A DNA stretch of 53,511 nt, from positions 1 through 53,511 of IMG/VR virus record IMGVR_UViG_3300042339_000355; one strand, 5' to 3'. Of this stretch, positions 10,701 to 19,912 are shown piece after piece. Position numbers and translations under genes: made by a program. Numbering within the stretch: position 1 is the first letter of the stretch; the number at the start of each line of letters is the position of its first letter. This DNA comes from a virus. The notes below the pieces were generated by a model. It saw only the letters and a list, made by a program, of their open reading frames with translations, made no database searches and had not been told where the DNA came from.

Positions 10701-11946
10701 AGCTAATTTATCAACTACGGGTAGTGGTGGTAACATCAGCAATGTAAATGTTGTTTCAGCTAATACATTTACTGCTAGCGGTAATATTACATCTGGTAAT
10801 GCTAACTTAGGTAATGCAGTAACAGCTAATTTCTTTGTAGGTACTCTCTACGGAACAGCTAATTTAGCAACATTTGCATCAACTGCAAACAGTGTAGCCG
10901 GCGGTAATGTCTCTGGTCAAGTAGCTAATGCATTAGTAGCAGGCACAGTATATACAAATGCACAGCCAAATATTACTAGTACTGGTACATTAACAAGTTT
11001 AGCAGTTACTGGTAATATTACATCTGGTAATGCTAACTTAGGTAATGCAGTAACAGCTAATTTCTTTATTGGTACTCTCTACGGAACAGCTAATTTAGCA
11101 ACATTTGCATCAACTGCTAATAGCGTAGCAGGTGCAAATGTCTCTGGTCAAGTAGCTAATGCATTAATCTCAGGTACTGTATATACAAATGCACAACCAA
11201 ATATTACATCAGTTGGCAGTTTAACTGGCTTAACAATAAGCAATGCAACCGGTATAGTTGATTTTACAACTACAGCTAACGTCACGTTAGGCGCAGTAGG
11301 TAACCTACACATATCAGGTGGTACAAATGCATATGTATTAAGTACAGATGGTTCAGGTAATCTTTCTTGGGTAGCACAAACAGGGGGCGGTGGCGGCGGA
11401 AGTAGTATTAGTAATGGAAACAGTAACGTAAATATCCCAACAGCAAACGGCAATATCAATTTTACTGCAGTTGGTAATACAAATATGGTAATTACCGGTA
11501 CCGGTGTTAATGTTGCCGGTACATTGAATACTACTGGTAATGTAGCACTTAGTGGTGCTAATGTAAGTTTAGGAAATGTAAGTAATTTACACATAACCGG
11601 TGGTTCAAATACATATGTATTAAGCACCGATGGCGCCGGCAATCTAAATTGGGTAATAGGATCAAGTACAAGTATCGGTGTAGATAACTTTACTGGTAAT
11701 GGGGTACAAACAAGTTTTACCCTATCAACTACACCGGCAAACATAAATTGCACACTTGTAAGTCTTGCTGGTTTGTTCCAGCCAAGAACAGTATATTCAT
11801 TAACAGGTAACATAATCACGTTTAGTTCTGCACCGGCAAATACAGCACCTATTGAAGTAACAACATTTACTTCTAGTAACGGTGGCGGTGGTGGTGGAAT
11901 AACAGCGCAAGATTTATTAAGTCCATTCTTGTTAATGGGAGCATAA
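7741..11946 (+). CDS. Repeat-rich phage tail fibre protein 2 (complete)
   Basis: A 1401-residue fibre protein. The N-terminus (MAITKLQPFNLDATANYTF) resembles that of the fibre at 16982 and probably anchors to the tail. Repeats of the GNANLGNxVTANFF, QPNITSVGTLT and SNGNSN types follow, interrupted at about 9067-9640 by the same ATPVASTDAATKQYVDD / TRILVKNEANAVFNG domain as in fibre 1. Two GNGVYLTGI-like segments and a C-terminal FTGNGVQTSFTLSTTP module come next, ending in a Gly-rich stretch and LLSPFLLMGA. Stretches of about 90 bases are identical to fibre 1, implying recent duplication or gene conversion. It is likely a homotrimeric host-recognition fibre. Fibre 1 and fibre 2 each have a small protein immediately after them, so the pair looks like a duplicated cassette. 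Confidence 0.88.
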   Translation: MAITKLQPFNLDATANYTFANIFTDNANLGNAATANFFIGSGNNLSNIQGSNVSGQVANALISGTVYTNAQPNITSVGTLTGLTSTGTADLTGASNVALGPVANVHITGGSNGQYLQTDGAGILSWSTVSSGSTSNISNGNSNVSIATANGNITMSAVGNSNIVVVTGTGVNVAGTLNVSGNTTVANLSTTGSGGNISNVNVVSANTFTASGNITASNANLGNAVTANYFIGNFYGTANLATYATTANAVAGANVSGQVGNALISGTVYTNAQPNITSVGTLSSLTVTGNATVGNIVTSGSGGNIGNANVISANTFIASGNITAGNANLGNNVSANFFTGNGVYLTGITTAGLSNGNSNINIPSSNGNINFTAVGNTNMVITGTGVNVAGTLNVTGNANLGNLGVTGVTATTLSGSLTTASQPNITSTGTLTSITVSGSGSFGANVNMNSFNITNLATPVASTDAATKQYVDDVAQGLNVHDSVAAATPDTLATITGGTITYNNGSSGVGATLTTTGIFNLIDGVNVQTSGTRILVKNEANAVFNGIYTWSNVTAITRAADYNSVPEVEAGDFVFCIGGTLYDNTGWVQTSTISAIGTPGNNIEFTQFSGAGTYQAGTGLTLTGTTFSVNASQTQITSLGTLTGLSVNGNITAANVTANTGVFTGNGSGLNAIAGANVTGAVSYATTANSVAAANITGTITATTAGTVTTNAQPNITSTGTLTSLSVTGNITSGNANLGNTVTANFFTGNGIYLTGITSSGVANGNSNISIPSANGNINFSAIGNANILVVTGTGVNVAGTLNVTGNTTVGNLITSGSGGNVSNVNVISANTFIASGNITAGNANLGNAVTANFFIGSGNNLSNIQGANVSGQVANALISGTVYTNAQPNITSTGTLTSLAVTGNITAGNANLGNLATANFFSGNGSLLTGIIVSAGNTIVNGNSNVTVTANGNVNTSVAGNANILVVTGTGANIAGTLNVSGNTTVANLSTTGSGGNISNVNVVSANTFTASGNITSGNANLGNAVTANFFVGTLYGTANLATFASTANSVAGGNVSGQVANALVAGTVYTNAQPNITSTGTLTSLAVTGNITSGNANLGNAVTANFFIGTLYGTANLATFASTANSVAGANVSGQVANALISGTVYTNAQPNITSVGSLTGLTISNATGIVDFTTTANVTLGAVGNLHISGGTNAYVLSTDGSGNLSWVAQTGGGGGGSSISNGNSNVNIPTANGNINFTAVGNTNMVITGTGVNVAGTLNTTGNVALSGANVSLGNVSNLHITGGSNTYVLSTDGAGNLNWVIGSSTSIGVDNFTGNGVQTSFTLSTTPANINCTLVSLAGLFQPRTVYSLTGNIITFSSAPANTAPIEVTTFTSSNGGGGGGITAQDLLSPFLLMGA

Positions 11947-11955
11947 GGAAATAAC

Positions 11956-12285
11956 ATGGCAATCACATATAAAGTTTTAGGGCAAAGTAACCCGGCAGCA
12001 AATACAAACACAGATTTGTACACAGTACCAGCAACTACTTCAGCAGTATGTAGTACAATCGTAATTTGTAATCAGGCAGCGAGTGCCGCAACATTTCGTA
12101 TTGCTGTAAGACCGGCCGGAGCATCAATTGGAGCTTCACAATATATTTCATACGATAGTAACTTAAATGCTAATGATAGTATTACAATGACTATTGGTAT
12201 TACATTGGCTACAACAGATGTAATAACAGTAAGAGCTAATACAACAACTGTAAGTTTTAGTTTATTTGGGTCTGAATTAACATGA
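11956..12285 (+). CDS. Small virion-associated protein, unknown function (109 aa)
   Basis: A 109-residue protein starting MAITYKVLGQSNPAANTN, with AAGGAA shortly upstream of the ATG. It contains TDLYTVPATTSAVCSTIVICNQ and ends in FSLFGSELT. Alternating beta strands and the absence of charged clusters or membrane segments suggest a small beta-sandwich. I recognise the general family (short proteins with LYTVPA and a central IxxCN) from marine phage tail regions, where it is uncharacterised. Its stop overlaps the start of the large LamG gene (ATGA), so the two are probably translationally coupled and may act in the same fibre or baseplate appendage. Confidence 0.7.
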   Translation: MAITYKVLGQSNPAANTNTDLYTVPATTSAVCSTIVICNQAASAATFRIAVRPAGASIGASQYISYDSNLNANDSITMTIGITLATTDVITVRANTTTVSFSLFGSELT

Positions 12286-15200
12286 GTATAACCTCAGTTA
12301 TCAATGACACCGTAACCAGTGTAAGTTTTGTTAACGCACAAAAACCTTTACCGCCAACTATCTCTGGATATAGTGTTGGTGGGTTAGATGACACAGCATT
12401 AGATCCAGCCGGCGGACAAACAGTACAGATTAATGGTACTGGCTTTTTAGCTGGTGCAACTATTACATTTGATGGTAGTGCAGTAGCAGTAGTAACATTT
12501 AGTAGTGCTAATCGTTTAACTTTTACAAGTCCTGCAAAAAGTGCAGGCACATATACAATCTATGTTGTAAACCCAGACGGTGGTACAGCAATATATATTC
12601 CCGGTATTATCTATAGTGTATTACCAACATGGACAACAAGTGCTGGTACATTAGGCAGTTATTATGAAACAACAAGTATATCAAATACTGTTATAGCTTC
12701 AGGTGATGCACCAATCACGTATTCATTATATTCTGGATCATTACCGACTGGTTCTACATTATATGCTAACGGTGTCATAACTGGCACAGCTCCTGTTGAT
12801 AGCAGTAGTACAACATATTCATTTACGATACAAGCAACTGATGCACAATTACAAGATAGTACAAGAAGTTTTAGTTTAACAATCAATGTTGATGCTGTTA
12901 CTTGGGTTAGTCCAGCAAATAATACAACATATACAAGTGCTGTAGATAGTGCTATAGCCAATGTAACATTAAGTGCTACTGATGCCGCTGGTTATAATGT
13001 TACATATAGTGCAAATGCATTGCCGACTGGATTGAGTTTAACTGGTTCTAATATAGCAGGTACACCAACTGTTATTGCCGATAGTAGTACATTGTTAACA
13101 GCTACGGCTGCAACAACAAATCGTAGTGCCGTAAGAACTATCAATTGGAGTATTACAGTAGCGAATGATCCTTACTTTGAGTACAACACATTATTGATAC
13201 CGGGTGCAAGTACAACATTTGTAGATGATGCTAGTACAAATAACTTTGCGGTGACTATTAATGGTGACACTAAGCCAAATAGTTTTAATCCATATACACC
13301 GGGTTATTATTCCAACTACTTTGATGGTAGTGGAGACAGAATTGTTTTATCAGGTTCAAACTTTAGTCTTACTGGTGATTTCACATTAGAAGCATGGGTT
13401 TATATTGGAAGCCTAGCAACAACAAGACCAATTGTATGCATGGGAGATGATAGATTCAGTCCGGGCGGGCTCTTTGCAATAAACACTTCAGGAAAATTAT
13501 ATTTATTTGCAAGTAATACTGCAATTTTTACTGGAACAGGAACAAGCGTTGTTGCTAACTCATGGACTCATGTTGCATTTGTGCGCTCGGGTAGTACTAT
13601 AACCGGTTATGTAAATGGTGTAGTTCAAGGTACATCTACTAGTGCAATAAGCATTGGTGGTACTGCTTCTTACATCGGTTATGAACTATATAACAGCGGC
13701 ACAGGTGTAGAATATTTAGGCAACATTTCTAATTTGCGTATTGTAAATGGTACTGCTGTTTACACATCAGCGTTCACACCATCAACCACACCATTGACTG
13801 CGATCAGTGGGACAATATTATTGACTTGTCAATCAAATACCTTTGTTGACAATAGTTCTTCACCAAAAACTTTGACAGTTGTAGGCAATACATTAATAAG
13901 TTCATTTGATCCCTTTGTACCAAACAGTAGCTATAGTACATATGGTAGTGGATACTTTGATGGTAATGATTATCTAGATGTACCAATAAATTCAGCACAA
14001 TTTGGTACAGGTGCTTTTACTATTGACTTTTGGGTATATCCAACAACATTGGCCAATACGCCAGCGATTATTGATTTCAGATCAAGTGTTACTGCAATAT
14101 TTGGGCAGATATATATTGCCGCCAACGGCACAGTTCATTTTTATTTACCGGTTGATATTGCTACAACAAATACAGTTACTGTTAATACCTGGAATCATGT
14201 TGCTATCAGTCGTACCGCAGGAACATTAAAAATGTTTATTAATGGTGTTTCTGGGTACTCGTCGGCAAGTACAGGAACATACAATGCTTCAGCAGTTTAT
14301 ATAGGCGTTAGTTCCAGTGGGTCAGGCGGTATTGTTGGATATCTATCAGATATGAGGTTTGTAATAGGCACAGGTGTTTATACTACAGATTTCACTCCAC
14401 CCTCTGCTCCATTAACAGCAATAGCAAATACAAGTTTATTAGTATTACAAAACAATCAATCAGTAAATAATAGTGTTTTCTTAGATAACAGTACAAATAA
14501 CTTTTTAGTAACAAGAGCGGGTAATACTACTCAAGGTACATTTAGTCCTTATGGTGGTAACTGGAGTAACTACTTTGATGGTGCTAGTGATTATATAAGA
14601 AAAGCAGGAGCAGGGGTTTTAACTGCTAGCGGTGATGTTACCATTGAATGTTGGATATATCCTTTATCTAGCACAGTAATTGGGTTATTTGATGGCGGGC
14701 CCAATGAAGGGGACATTATGAGAAACTGGCCTGCTAATAGAATTGGCAAAGTGGCTGGCAGTGATAATCCCACATTTACAGTTACAGCAAATCAATGGCA
14801 ACATTTTGCTTGCACATTCAGTAGCGGCAATATCAAAGTTTTTATTAACGGAACTTTAAATGCTTCCGGGACATATGCCGGTGGATATTCTGCTGGTTCA
14901 AATTTTGACATAGGCACAATCAATGCCGGCGGTGATGGCTCATTTAATGGTTATATCAGTAACTTTAGAGTTACCAAATCAATACTATATACAACTACAT
15001 TTACACCCAGCACAACACCACTAACACCTATCACAAATACAAGTTTATTAACCTGCCAAAGTAATCGTATAATAGATACTAGTATAAACAACTTTACTAT
15101 CACAAAGAACGGTGATGTTTCGGTACAGCGTTTCTCACCATTCAATCCATCATCATTGACCCCAACAAGTTATAGTGGTTATTTTGATGGTAGTGGGGAT

Positions 15201-16928
15201 TATTTAACTGCTCCTGCAAACGCGGCATATCAATTTGGTACTGGTGATTTTACAATTGAATATTGGATTTATCAAACAGTATCCGGAAGTTATAGAACAG
15301 TTTTGGATACTAGAACATCAGGAACAGCAAGTCCATGGGCATGTCTTATTAACTCTAGTAATCAACCTTATATTTTAATTACCTCAGATTTAACCAGCAG
15401 TATTGCTATAAATATTAATGCTTGGAATCATGTTGCTATAGTTAGATCTGGAACAAATTTATCTATCTATGTAAATGGTGTAAGTGGATTAAGCACTACA
15501 AATTCAACAAACATAAGTCCAACTGGGTCATTACGAATTGGTCTTACAGTTGATGCTGTATATCCAATCATTGGCTATTTGTCAAACATTCGTATTGTTA
15601 AAGGTACCGCAGTATACACAGGTGCATTTACTCCTCCAACAAGTCCACTAACTGCAATTGCCAATACAAGTTTATTGACATGTCAATCACCTACATTTAT
15701 AGATAACAGTACAAACAACTTTACAATCACTGCATTTGGTAATAGTCAGCCAACACAACAAAATCCATTCGGGTTTACTAGTGCAACTACAAATGGCTAT
15801 ACGGTTAGTACAATAGGCGGTAGTGGGTACTTTGATGGTACTGGAGATACTTTGAGTGTACCTGCAAATCCAGCATTTCAATTCACAGGTAATTATACTA
15901 TAGAATTTTGGATATATTTTACAAGTGTTGCTGGTGTACAGGATTTAGTTGCAAATTATGTATCAAGTGCGGCTCCTGATTGGACTATTCTTATAGCCCC
16001 GTCATTTCAATATTATCCGAGTAGTGCTGCATCATATGTTAATGGGCCCACTCCAGTTGCAAATAGATGGTACCATGTTGCCGCAGTTAGATCGGGGACA
16101 ACTTGCTCATTATACATTGACGGAGTATCAGTGGGTACTCCATTAACTTTCTCCGGAACATTAGGAGATGCTACAAGACCAGTATATATAGGTTCAAGAG
16201 GCGGTAGTAGCGGTTTTACCTTAGGTTATATGTCAGATGTAAGAATTGTTAGGGGTACAGCAGTTTACACCAGTAACTTTGTACCACCATCTGCACCCTT
16301 AACCGCAGTACAAAACACAAGTCTACTAACTAATATGACCAGTGCTGGTATATACGATGCCGCAATGATGAATAACATGGAAACAGTTGGTAATGCACAA
16401 CTAAGTACAGCAATAAGTAAATTCGGTGGGAGTAGTATGTATTTTGATGGTACCGGGGATTATTTAAGTTTACGATCAAATCCACTATATGCTTTTGGCA
16501 CTGGAGATTTTACAATTGAAGGTTGGCTATACCTTACAACAAATCAAAATTTTGGCGCAATGTTTATTTCATCAACAACTGGTACAGGAGACGCCCTTCA
16601 TATACAAATTAGTAATGCAAATAAAGTAAGAGTAACCAATGAAACTACTCAACTTTTATTAGCAACTAACGCAATATCTCTTACCACTTGGACACACATT
16701 GCTGTTGTTCGATCCGGAACTACACTGGCAATCTATCAAAACGGGATTTTAAATGGATCAACAACTAATAGTACCAGCTTTATTCAAAATGGTGCAGTAG
16801 TTGGGTATGAAATGGTAGGCGGTAATTTTTATTACACTGGCTACATAGACGATTTAAGAATAACAAAAGGTTATGCTCGTTATACAAGTAACTTCACACC
16901 ACCAACAAGTGCATTCCCGATATATTAA
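12282..16928 (+). CDS. Multi-domain adhesin: IPT/TIG, Ig-like and six LamG-like lectin domains
   Basis: A 1548-residue protein. Residues about 28-110 form an IPT/TIG domain (GGQTVQINGTGFLAGATITF); about 115-290 hold two putative-Ig (He_PIG-type) domains. Six concanavalin A-like/LamG domains follow, each opening with a YFDGxGD motif, at about residues 342, 554, 761, 964, 1181 and 1384. Each has a DFTIExWIY strand and a TWxHVAxVRSGTTLxIYxNG core, and successive domains are joined by DNSTNNFxIT linkers. LamG-like folds bind carbohydrate in many extracellular proteins, so this is probably a glycan-binding side fibre or spike. No catalytic motif is visible. The start overlaps the previous stop by ATGA. 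Spacing of 203-217 residues per unit and sequence divergence indicate old internal duplication. It could alternatively be structural decoration. Confidence 0.85.
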   Translation: MSITSVINDTVTSVSFVNAQKPLPPTISGYSVGGLDDTALDPAGGQTVQINGTGFLAGATITFDGSAVAVVTFSSANRLTFTSPAKSAGTYTIYVVNPDGGTAIYIPGIIYSVLPTWTTSAGTLGSYYETTSISNTVIASGDAPITYSLYSGSLPTGSTLYANGVITGTAPVDSSSTTYSFTIQATDAQLQDSTRSFSLTINVDAVTWVSPANNTTYTSAVDSAIANVTLSATDAAGYNVTYSANALPTGLSLTGSNIAGTPTVIADSSTLLTATAATTNRSAVRTINWSITVANDPYFEYNTLLIPGASTTFVDDASTNNFAVTINGDTKPNSFNPYTPGYYSNYFDGSGDRIVLSGSNFSLTGDFTLEAWVYIGSLATTRPIVCMGDDRFSPGGLFAINTSGKLYLFASNTAIFTGTGTSVVANSWTHVAFVRSGSTITGYVNGVVQGTSTSAISIGGTASYIGYELYNSGTGVEYLGNISNLRIVNGTAVYTSAFTPSTTPLTAISGTILLTCQSNTFVDNSSSPKTLTVVGNTLISSFDPFVPNSSYSTYGSGYFDGNDYLDVPINSAQFGTGAFTIDFWVYPTTLANTPAIIDFRSSVTAIFGQIYIAANGTVHFYLPVDIATTNTVTVNTWNHVAISRTAGTLKMFINGVSGYSSASTGTYNASAVYIGVSSSGSGGIVGYLSDMRFVIGTGVYTTDFTPPSAPLTAIANTSLLVLQNNQSVNNSVFLDNSTNNFLVTRAGNTTQGTFSPYGGNWSNYFDGASDYIRKAGAGVLTASGDVTIECWIYPLSSTVIGLFDGGPNEGDIMRNWPANRIGKVAGSDNPTFTVTANQWQHFACTFSSGNIKVFINGTLNASGTYAGGYSAGSNFDIGTINAGGDGSFNGYISNFRVTKSILYTTTFTPSTTPLTPITNTSLLTCQSNRIIDTSINNFTITKNGDVSVQRFSPFNPSSLTPTSYSGYFDGSGDYLTAPANAAYQFGTGDFTIEYWIYQTVSGSYRTVLDTRTSGTASPWACLINSSNQPYILITSDLTSSIAININAWNHVAIVRSGTNLSIYVNGVSGLSTTNSTNISPTGSLRIGLTVDAVYPIIGYLSNIRIVKGTAVYTGAFTPPTSPLTAIANTSLLTCQSPTFIDNSTNNFTITAFGNSQPTQQNPFGFTSATTNGYTVSTIGGSGYFDGTGDTLSVPANPAFQFTGNYTIEFWIYFTSVAGVQDLVANYVSSAAPDWTILIAPSFQYYPSSAASYVNGPTPVANRWYHVAAVRSGTTCSLYIDGVSVGTPLTFSGTLGDATRPVYIGSRGGSSGFTLGYMSDVRIVRGTAVYTSNFVPPSAPLTAVQNTSLLTNMTSAGIYDAAMMNNMETVGNAQLSTAISKFGGSSMYFDGTGDYLSLRSNPLYAFGTGDFTIEGWLYLTTNQNFGAMFISSTTGTGDALHIQISNANKVRVTNETTQLLLATNAISLTTWTHIAVVRSGTTLAIYQNGILNGSTTNSTSFIQNGAVVGYEMVGGNFYYTGYIDDLRITKGYARYTSNFTPPTSAFPIY

Positions 16929-16954
16929 ACAGATAACATACCATGAATAAAAAG

Positions 16955-16962
16955 ACTAAATA
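16955..16962 (+). promoter_or_regulatory. Possible degenerate late promoter box
   Basis: ACTAAATA lies in the 53-base gap before the S74 fibre gene, 19 bases upstream of its ATG. It keeps the TAAATA core of the late consensus but not the first two bases. Position is suggestive only. Confidence 0.28.
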
Positions 16963-16981
16963 TAGTATAACAGGATAAAAG

Positions 16982-19882
16982 ATGGCTTTAATACAGATAG
17001 AACCGTACGTCATAGATTCAACAGAAAATTTTACGTTCAATAACGTAAATGCTACGGGTAACCTATCTTCATTAAACGCTAATTTGGGTAATCTAGCAAT
17101 AGCTAATTTCTTCAGCGGATCAGGTGCAAATCTAACAAGTTTACCAGCCGGTAACATCTCTGGACAAGTAGGTAATGCTCTAATTTCAGGTACAGTATAT
17201 ACAAATGCACAACCAAATATTACTTCACTAGGTACATTATATAGTGTAACCGTAACAGGTAATGGTTCATTTGGTAATATATTAGGACCACACTCAAATG
17301 GCAATAGTAACGTAAATATCCCAAGTGCAAATGGAAATATTAACCTAACAGCTGCCGGTAACACAACAATGGTTATTACTGGTGTCGGTATTAATGTTGC
17401 CGGTAATATATCCGGTAATTACTTTATTGGTAATGGTAGTCAGTTGACCGGAATAGATGCTGCCGGTAGAGTGGTCAATGGAACAAGTAATTTAACTATT
17501 GCAACCTCAGGTGGAAATGTAACTACTAGTGTAGCCGGTACCGCAAACATTATGGTTGTAACGAGTACCGGTGTTAACGTTGCAGGCTATGCAAATGTCA
17601 CTGGTAACATTAATGCCCCGTACTTCATCGGTAATGGTGCATTCTTAACCGGTGTAGACACAAACCCAGCTAATATTTCAAATGGCAATAGTAATGTAAA
17701 TATTCCAACCGCTAACGGGAATATCACATTCAATGCGGTTGGCAATGCTAATATAATGAAAATTACCGGTACAGGTGTTAACGTTGCAGGCTATGCAAAT
17801 ATTACTGGTAATGTTAATGCTCCATACTTCATTGGTAATGGTGCTTTCTTAACGGGTGTTGATGTGACCCCGGCAAGTATGTCAAATGGCAATAGTAATG
17901 TAAATATTCCCTCTGCTAACGGGAATATAACATTTAGCGCAGTCGGTAACGCAAACATTATGATTGTAACTGGCACTGGTACTAATGTAGCAGGAACATT
18001 AAATGCTACGGGTAATGCTAACGCAGGTAATATAGGTGCTACCGGTGGTTATTTTACTACAGTATCTGGTTCATTGACAACAGCGGCACAACCAAATATA
18101 ACTTCAGTTGGTTCGTTGACTGGTTTAACAGTAAGTAACGCAACAGGAATAGTTGATTTTACAACCTCTGCTAACGTAACATTGGGCGCAGTTAGTAATT
18201 TGCATATCTCGGGTGGTACTAGTGGTTATGTATTACAAACAGATGGCTCAGGGACATTAAGTTGGGTAGCACAATCCGGAGGAGGTGGCGGAAGTAATAT
18301 TGCAAATGGTAATAGTACTGTAAATATACCTACAGCAAATGGTAATATTAATTTTACTGCAGTTGGCAATACAATTATGGTAATTACTGGCACCGGTGTT
18401 AATGTTGCCGGTACATTAAATACTACCGGTAATGTAGCACTAAGCGGTGCTAATGTATCGTTAGGTACAGTTGCTAATGTACGTATTACGGGCGGTACTA
18501 ATGGCTATGTATTACAAACAGACGGTGCTGGTAACTTAAGTTGGGTTCCTGCTGGCGGCGGTGGCGGCGCCGCATATATTAGTAACGGTACAAGTATTGT
18601 TGACATTGCGACAGCCGGTGGAAATGTAACTACAAGTGTAGGTGGTAACGCAAACATTGTAGTTGTAACTAGCACGGGTGCAAATATTAATGGTACTGCT
18701 AATATTACAGGCAACGTAGCATTTGGTAGTAATGTAACATTAACAGGCAGCAATATATCCGGAGCTAATGATATTAGTGCTAATACATTTACTGGTACAT
18801 TAACAACAGCCTCACAACCAAATATTACAAGTGTTGGTACATTATCAAGTTTAACTGTGTCGGGATTATTAACTGGTAATACAGCAAACTATAGCGGTAA
18901 CGTAGCAGTTAGCAATCTTAGTGCAGGATCTGGTACTGGTGGTAGTATTACAGGTGCTAACTTAATTAGTGCAAATTATTTTACAGGTGTATTCAGTAAT
19001 GGCAATAGTAACATAAGCATACCGGCTGCTAACGGAAATGTAACAGTTGGCGTTGGCGGTAATGCTAATGTATTGATTGTTACAAGCACTGGTGCAAACG
19101 TTGCAGGCAATGCTAATATTACAGGTAATATTATTGCTGGTGCGGGCGCAGGCGGTAACATTATTGGTGCTAACTATATTAGTGCTAATTACTTCTATGG
19201 TACAATTGTATCAGGGGCATCAAGTCAACCAAACATTACAAGTGTTGGTACACTAACTGGTTTAACAGTAAGCAATGCAACGGCTAATATTAGCTTTACT
19301 GCTAATGTAGCTAACTTTGCAAACGTGACAACAGTTGAGTTTCAAAACTCAAGCAATATTAACTTGGGTGCAGTAGCTAACTTACGTATTGCTAACGGGA
19401 CCGCTAATCAATTTTTACAGACAAATGGTTCTGGAAATGTAACTTGGGCCCAAGCCACTCCAATAATCACTGATAATACAAGTTCTGGTTCAACTTTTTA
19501 CCCTGTATATGCAACAAGTACTTCTGGTGGGTTATTAACTGCTGGTATAACAACAACTAAACTACAGTTTATTCCAAGTACAGGACAATTAACTGTACAG
19601 GATTTAAACACATTGTCTGACGCAACACTAAAAGAGAACCCTCAATCAATCACAGATCCAATGTCAATATTGTCACAGTTGTTTGGTATGGGTTTCAATT
19701 GGACAGACAGTAAGAAAAAATCATATGGTTTAATGGCGCAAATGGTTGAAAAAATATTACCAGAGTTAGTAAGTACTAATAGTCAAGGTAAAAAAGCTGT
19801 TAACTATATACCCATTATAGCATTCTTAATCGAGGCTGTTAAAAAACAGCAAGAGGATATAGACGCTCTCAAAAAAAGATAA
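16982..19882 (+). CDS. Repeat-rich tail fibre protein 3 with C-terminal S74 intramolecular chaperone
   Basis: A 966-residue fibre. The N-terminal MALIQIEPYVIDSTENFTF segment matches the anchor of fibre 2. Fibre repeats follow (GNGxxLTGVD, SNGNSNVNIPxANGNI and QPNITSVGxLTGLTVSN types). The last about 88 residues are a Peptidase_S74 domain. Its LSDATLKEN motif provides Ser879 and Lys884, matching in spacing the catalytic Ser-Lys pair of endosialidase-type chaperones, followed by GFNWTDSKKKSYGLMAQ and a C-terminal helix with coiled-coil character (LIEAVKKQQEDIDALKKR). In this family the chaperone trimerises the fibre and then releases itself by cleavage just before the serine; the mature fibre here would end near residue 878. 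Fibres 1 and 2 lack this domain. The last codons and stop overlap a TAAATA element. Confidence 0.9.
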   Translation: MALIQIEPYVIDSTENFTFNNVNATGNLSSLNANLGNLAIANFFSGSGANLTSLPAGNISGQVGNALISGTVYTNAQPNITSLGTLYSVTVTGNGSFGNILGPHSNGNSNVNIPSANGNINLTAAGNTTMVITGVGINVAGNISGNYFIGNGSQLTGIDAAGRVVNGTSNLTIATSGGNVTTSVAGTANIMVVTSTGVNVAGYANVTGNINAPYFIGNGAFLTGVDTNPANISNGNSNVNIPTANGNITFNAVGNANIMKITGTGVNVAGYANITGNVNAPYFIGNGAFLTGVDVTPASMSNGNSNVNIPSANGNITFSAVGNANIMIVTGTGTNVAGTLNATGNANAGNIGATGGYFTTVSGSLTTAAQPNITSVGSLTGLTVSNATGIVDFTTSANVTLGAVSNLHISGGTSGYVLQTDGSGTLSWVAQSGGGGGSNIANGNSTVNIPTANGNINFTAVGNTIMVITGTGVNVAGTLNTTGNVALSGANVSLGTVANVRITGGTNGYVLQTDGAGNLSWVPAGGGGGAAYISNGTSIVDIATAGGNVTTSVGGNANIVVVTSTGANINGTANITGNVAFGSNVTLTGSNISGANDISANTFTGTLTTASQPNITSVGTLSSLTVSGLLTGNTANYSGNVAVSNLSAGSGTGGSITGANLISANYFTGVFSNGNSNISIPAANGNVTVGVGGNANVLIVTSTGANVAGNANITGNIIAGAGAGGNIIGANYISANYFYGTIVSGASSQPNITSVGTLTGLTVSNATANISFTANVANFANVTTVEFQNSSNINLGAVANLRIANGTANQFLQTNGSGNVTWAQATPIITDNTSSGSTFYPVYATSTSGGLLTAGITTTKLQFIPSTGQLTVQDLNTLSDATLKENPQSITDPMSILSQLFGMGFNWTDSKKKSYGLMAQMVEKILPELVSTNSQGKKAVNYIPIIAFLIEAVKKQQEDIDALKKR

Positions 19883-19885
19883 ATA
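19878..19885 (+). promoter_or_regulatory. Possible late promoter box overlapping a stop codon
   Basis: GATAAATA includes the TAA stop of the S74 fibre gene and lies 27 bases before the ATG at 19913. Seven of eight bases match the late consensus TATAAATA. Distance and position fit a late promoter for the gene at 19913. Confidence 0.35.
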
Positions 19886-19912
19886 GTAGTAGCCGAGTTC
19901 AAAGGAGCGAAG

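Noticed and set aside
5489-16928. Diversity-generating retroelement variable region in the adhesins
   Set aside because: No reverse transcriptase, template repeat or adenine-biased variable repeat pair was seen in the window.
16943-16978. 11-codon ORF in the gap before fibre 3
   Set aside because: Too short, no clear ribosome site, and it overlaps a possible promoter box.
1103-18753. Many long antisense ORFs within the fibre genes, rich in Leu/Pro/Val
   Set aside because: They mirror the repetitive Asn/Gly/Thr codons of the + strand fibres, start at arbitrary points, lack ribosome sites and repeat wherever the fibre module repeats.
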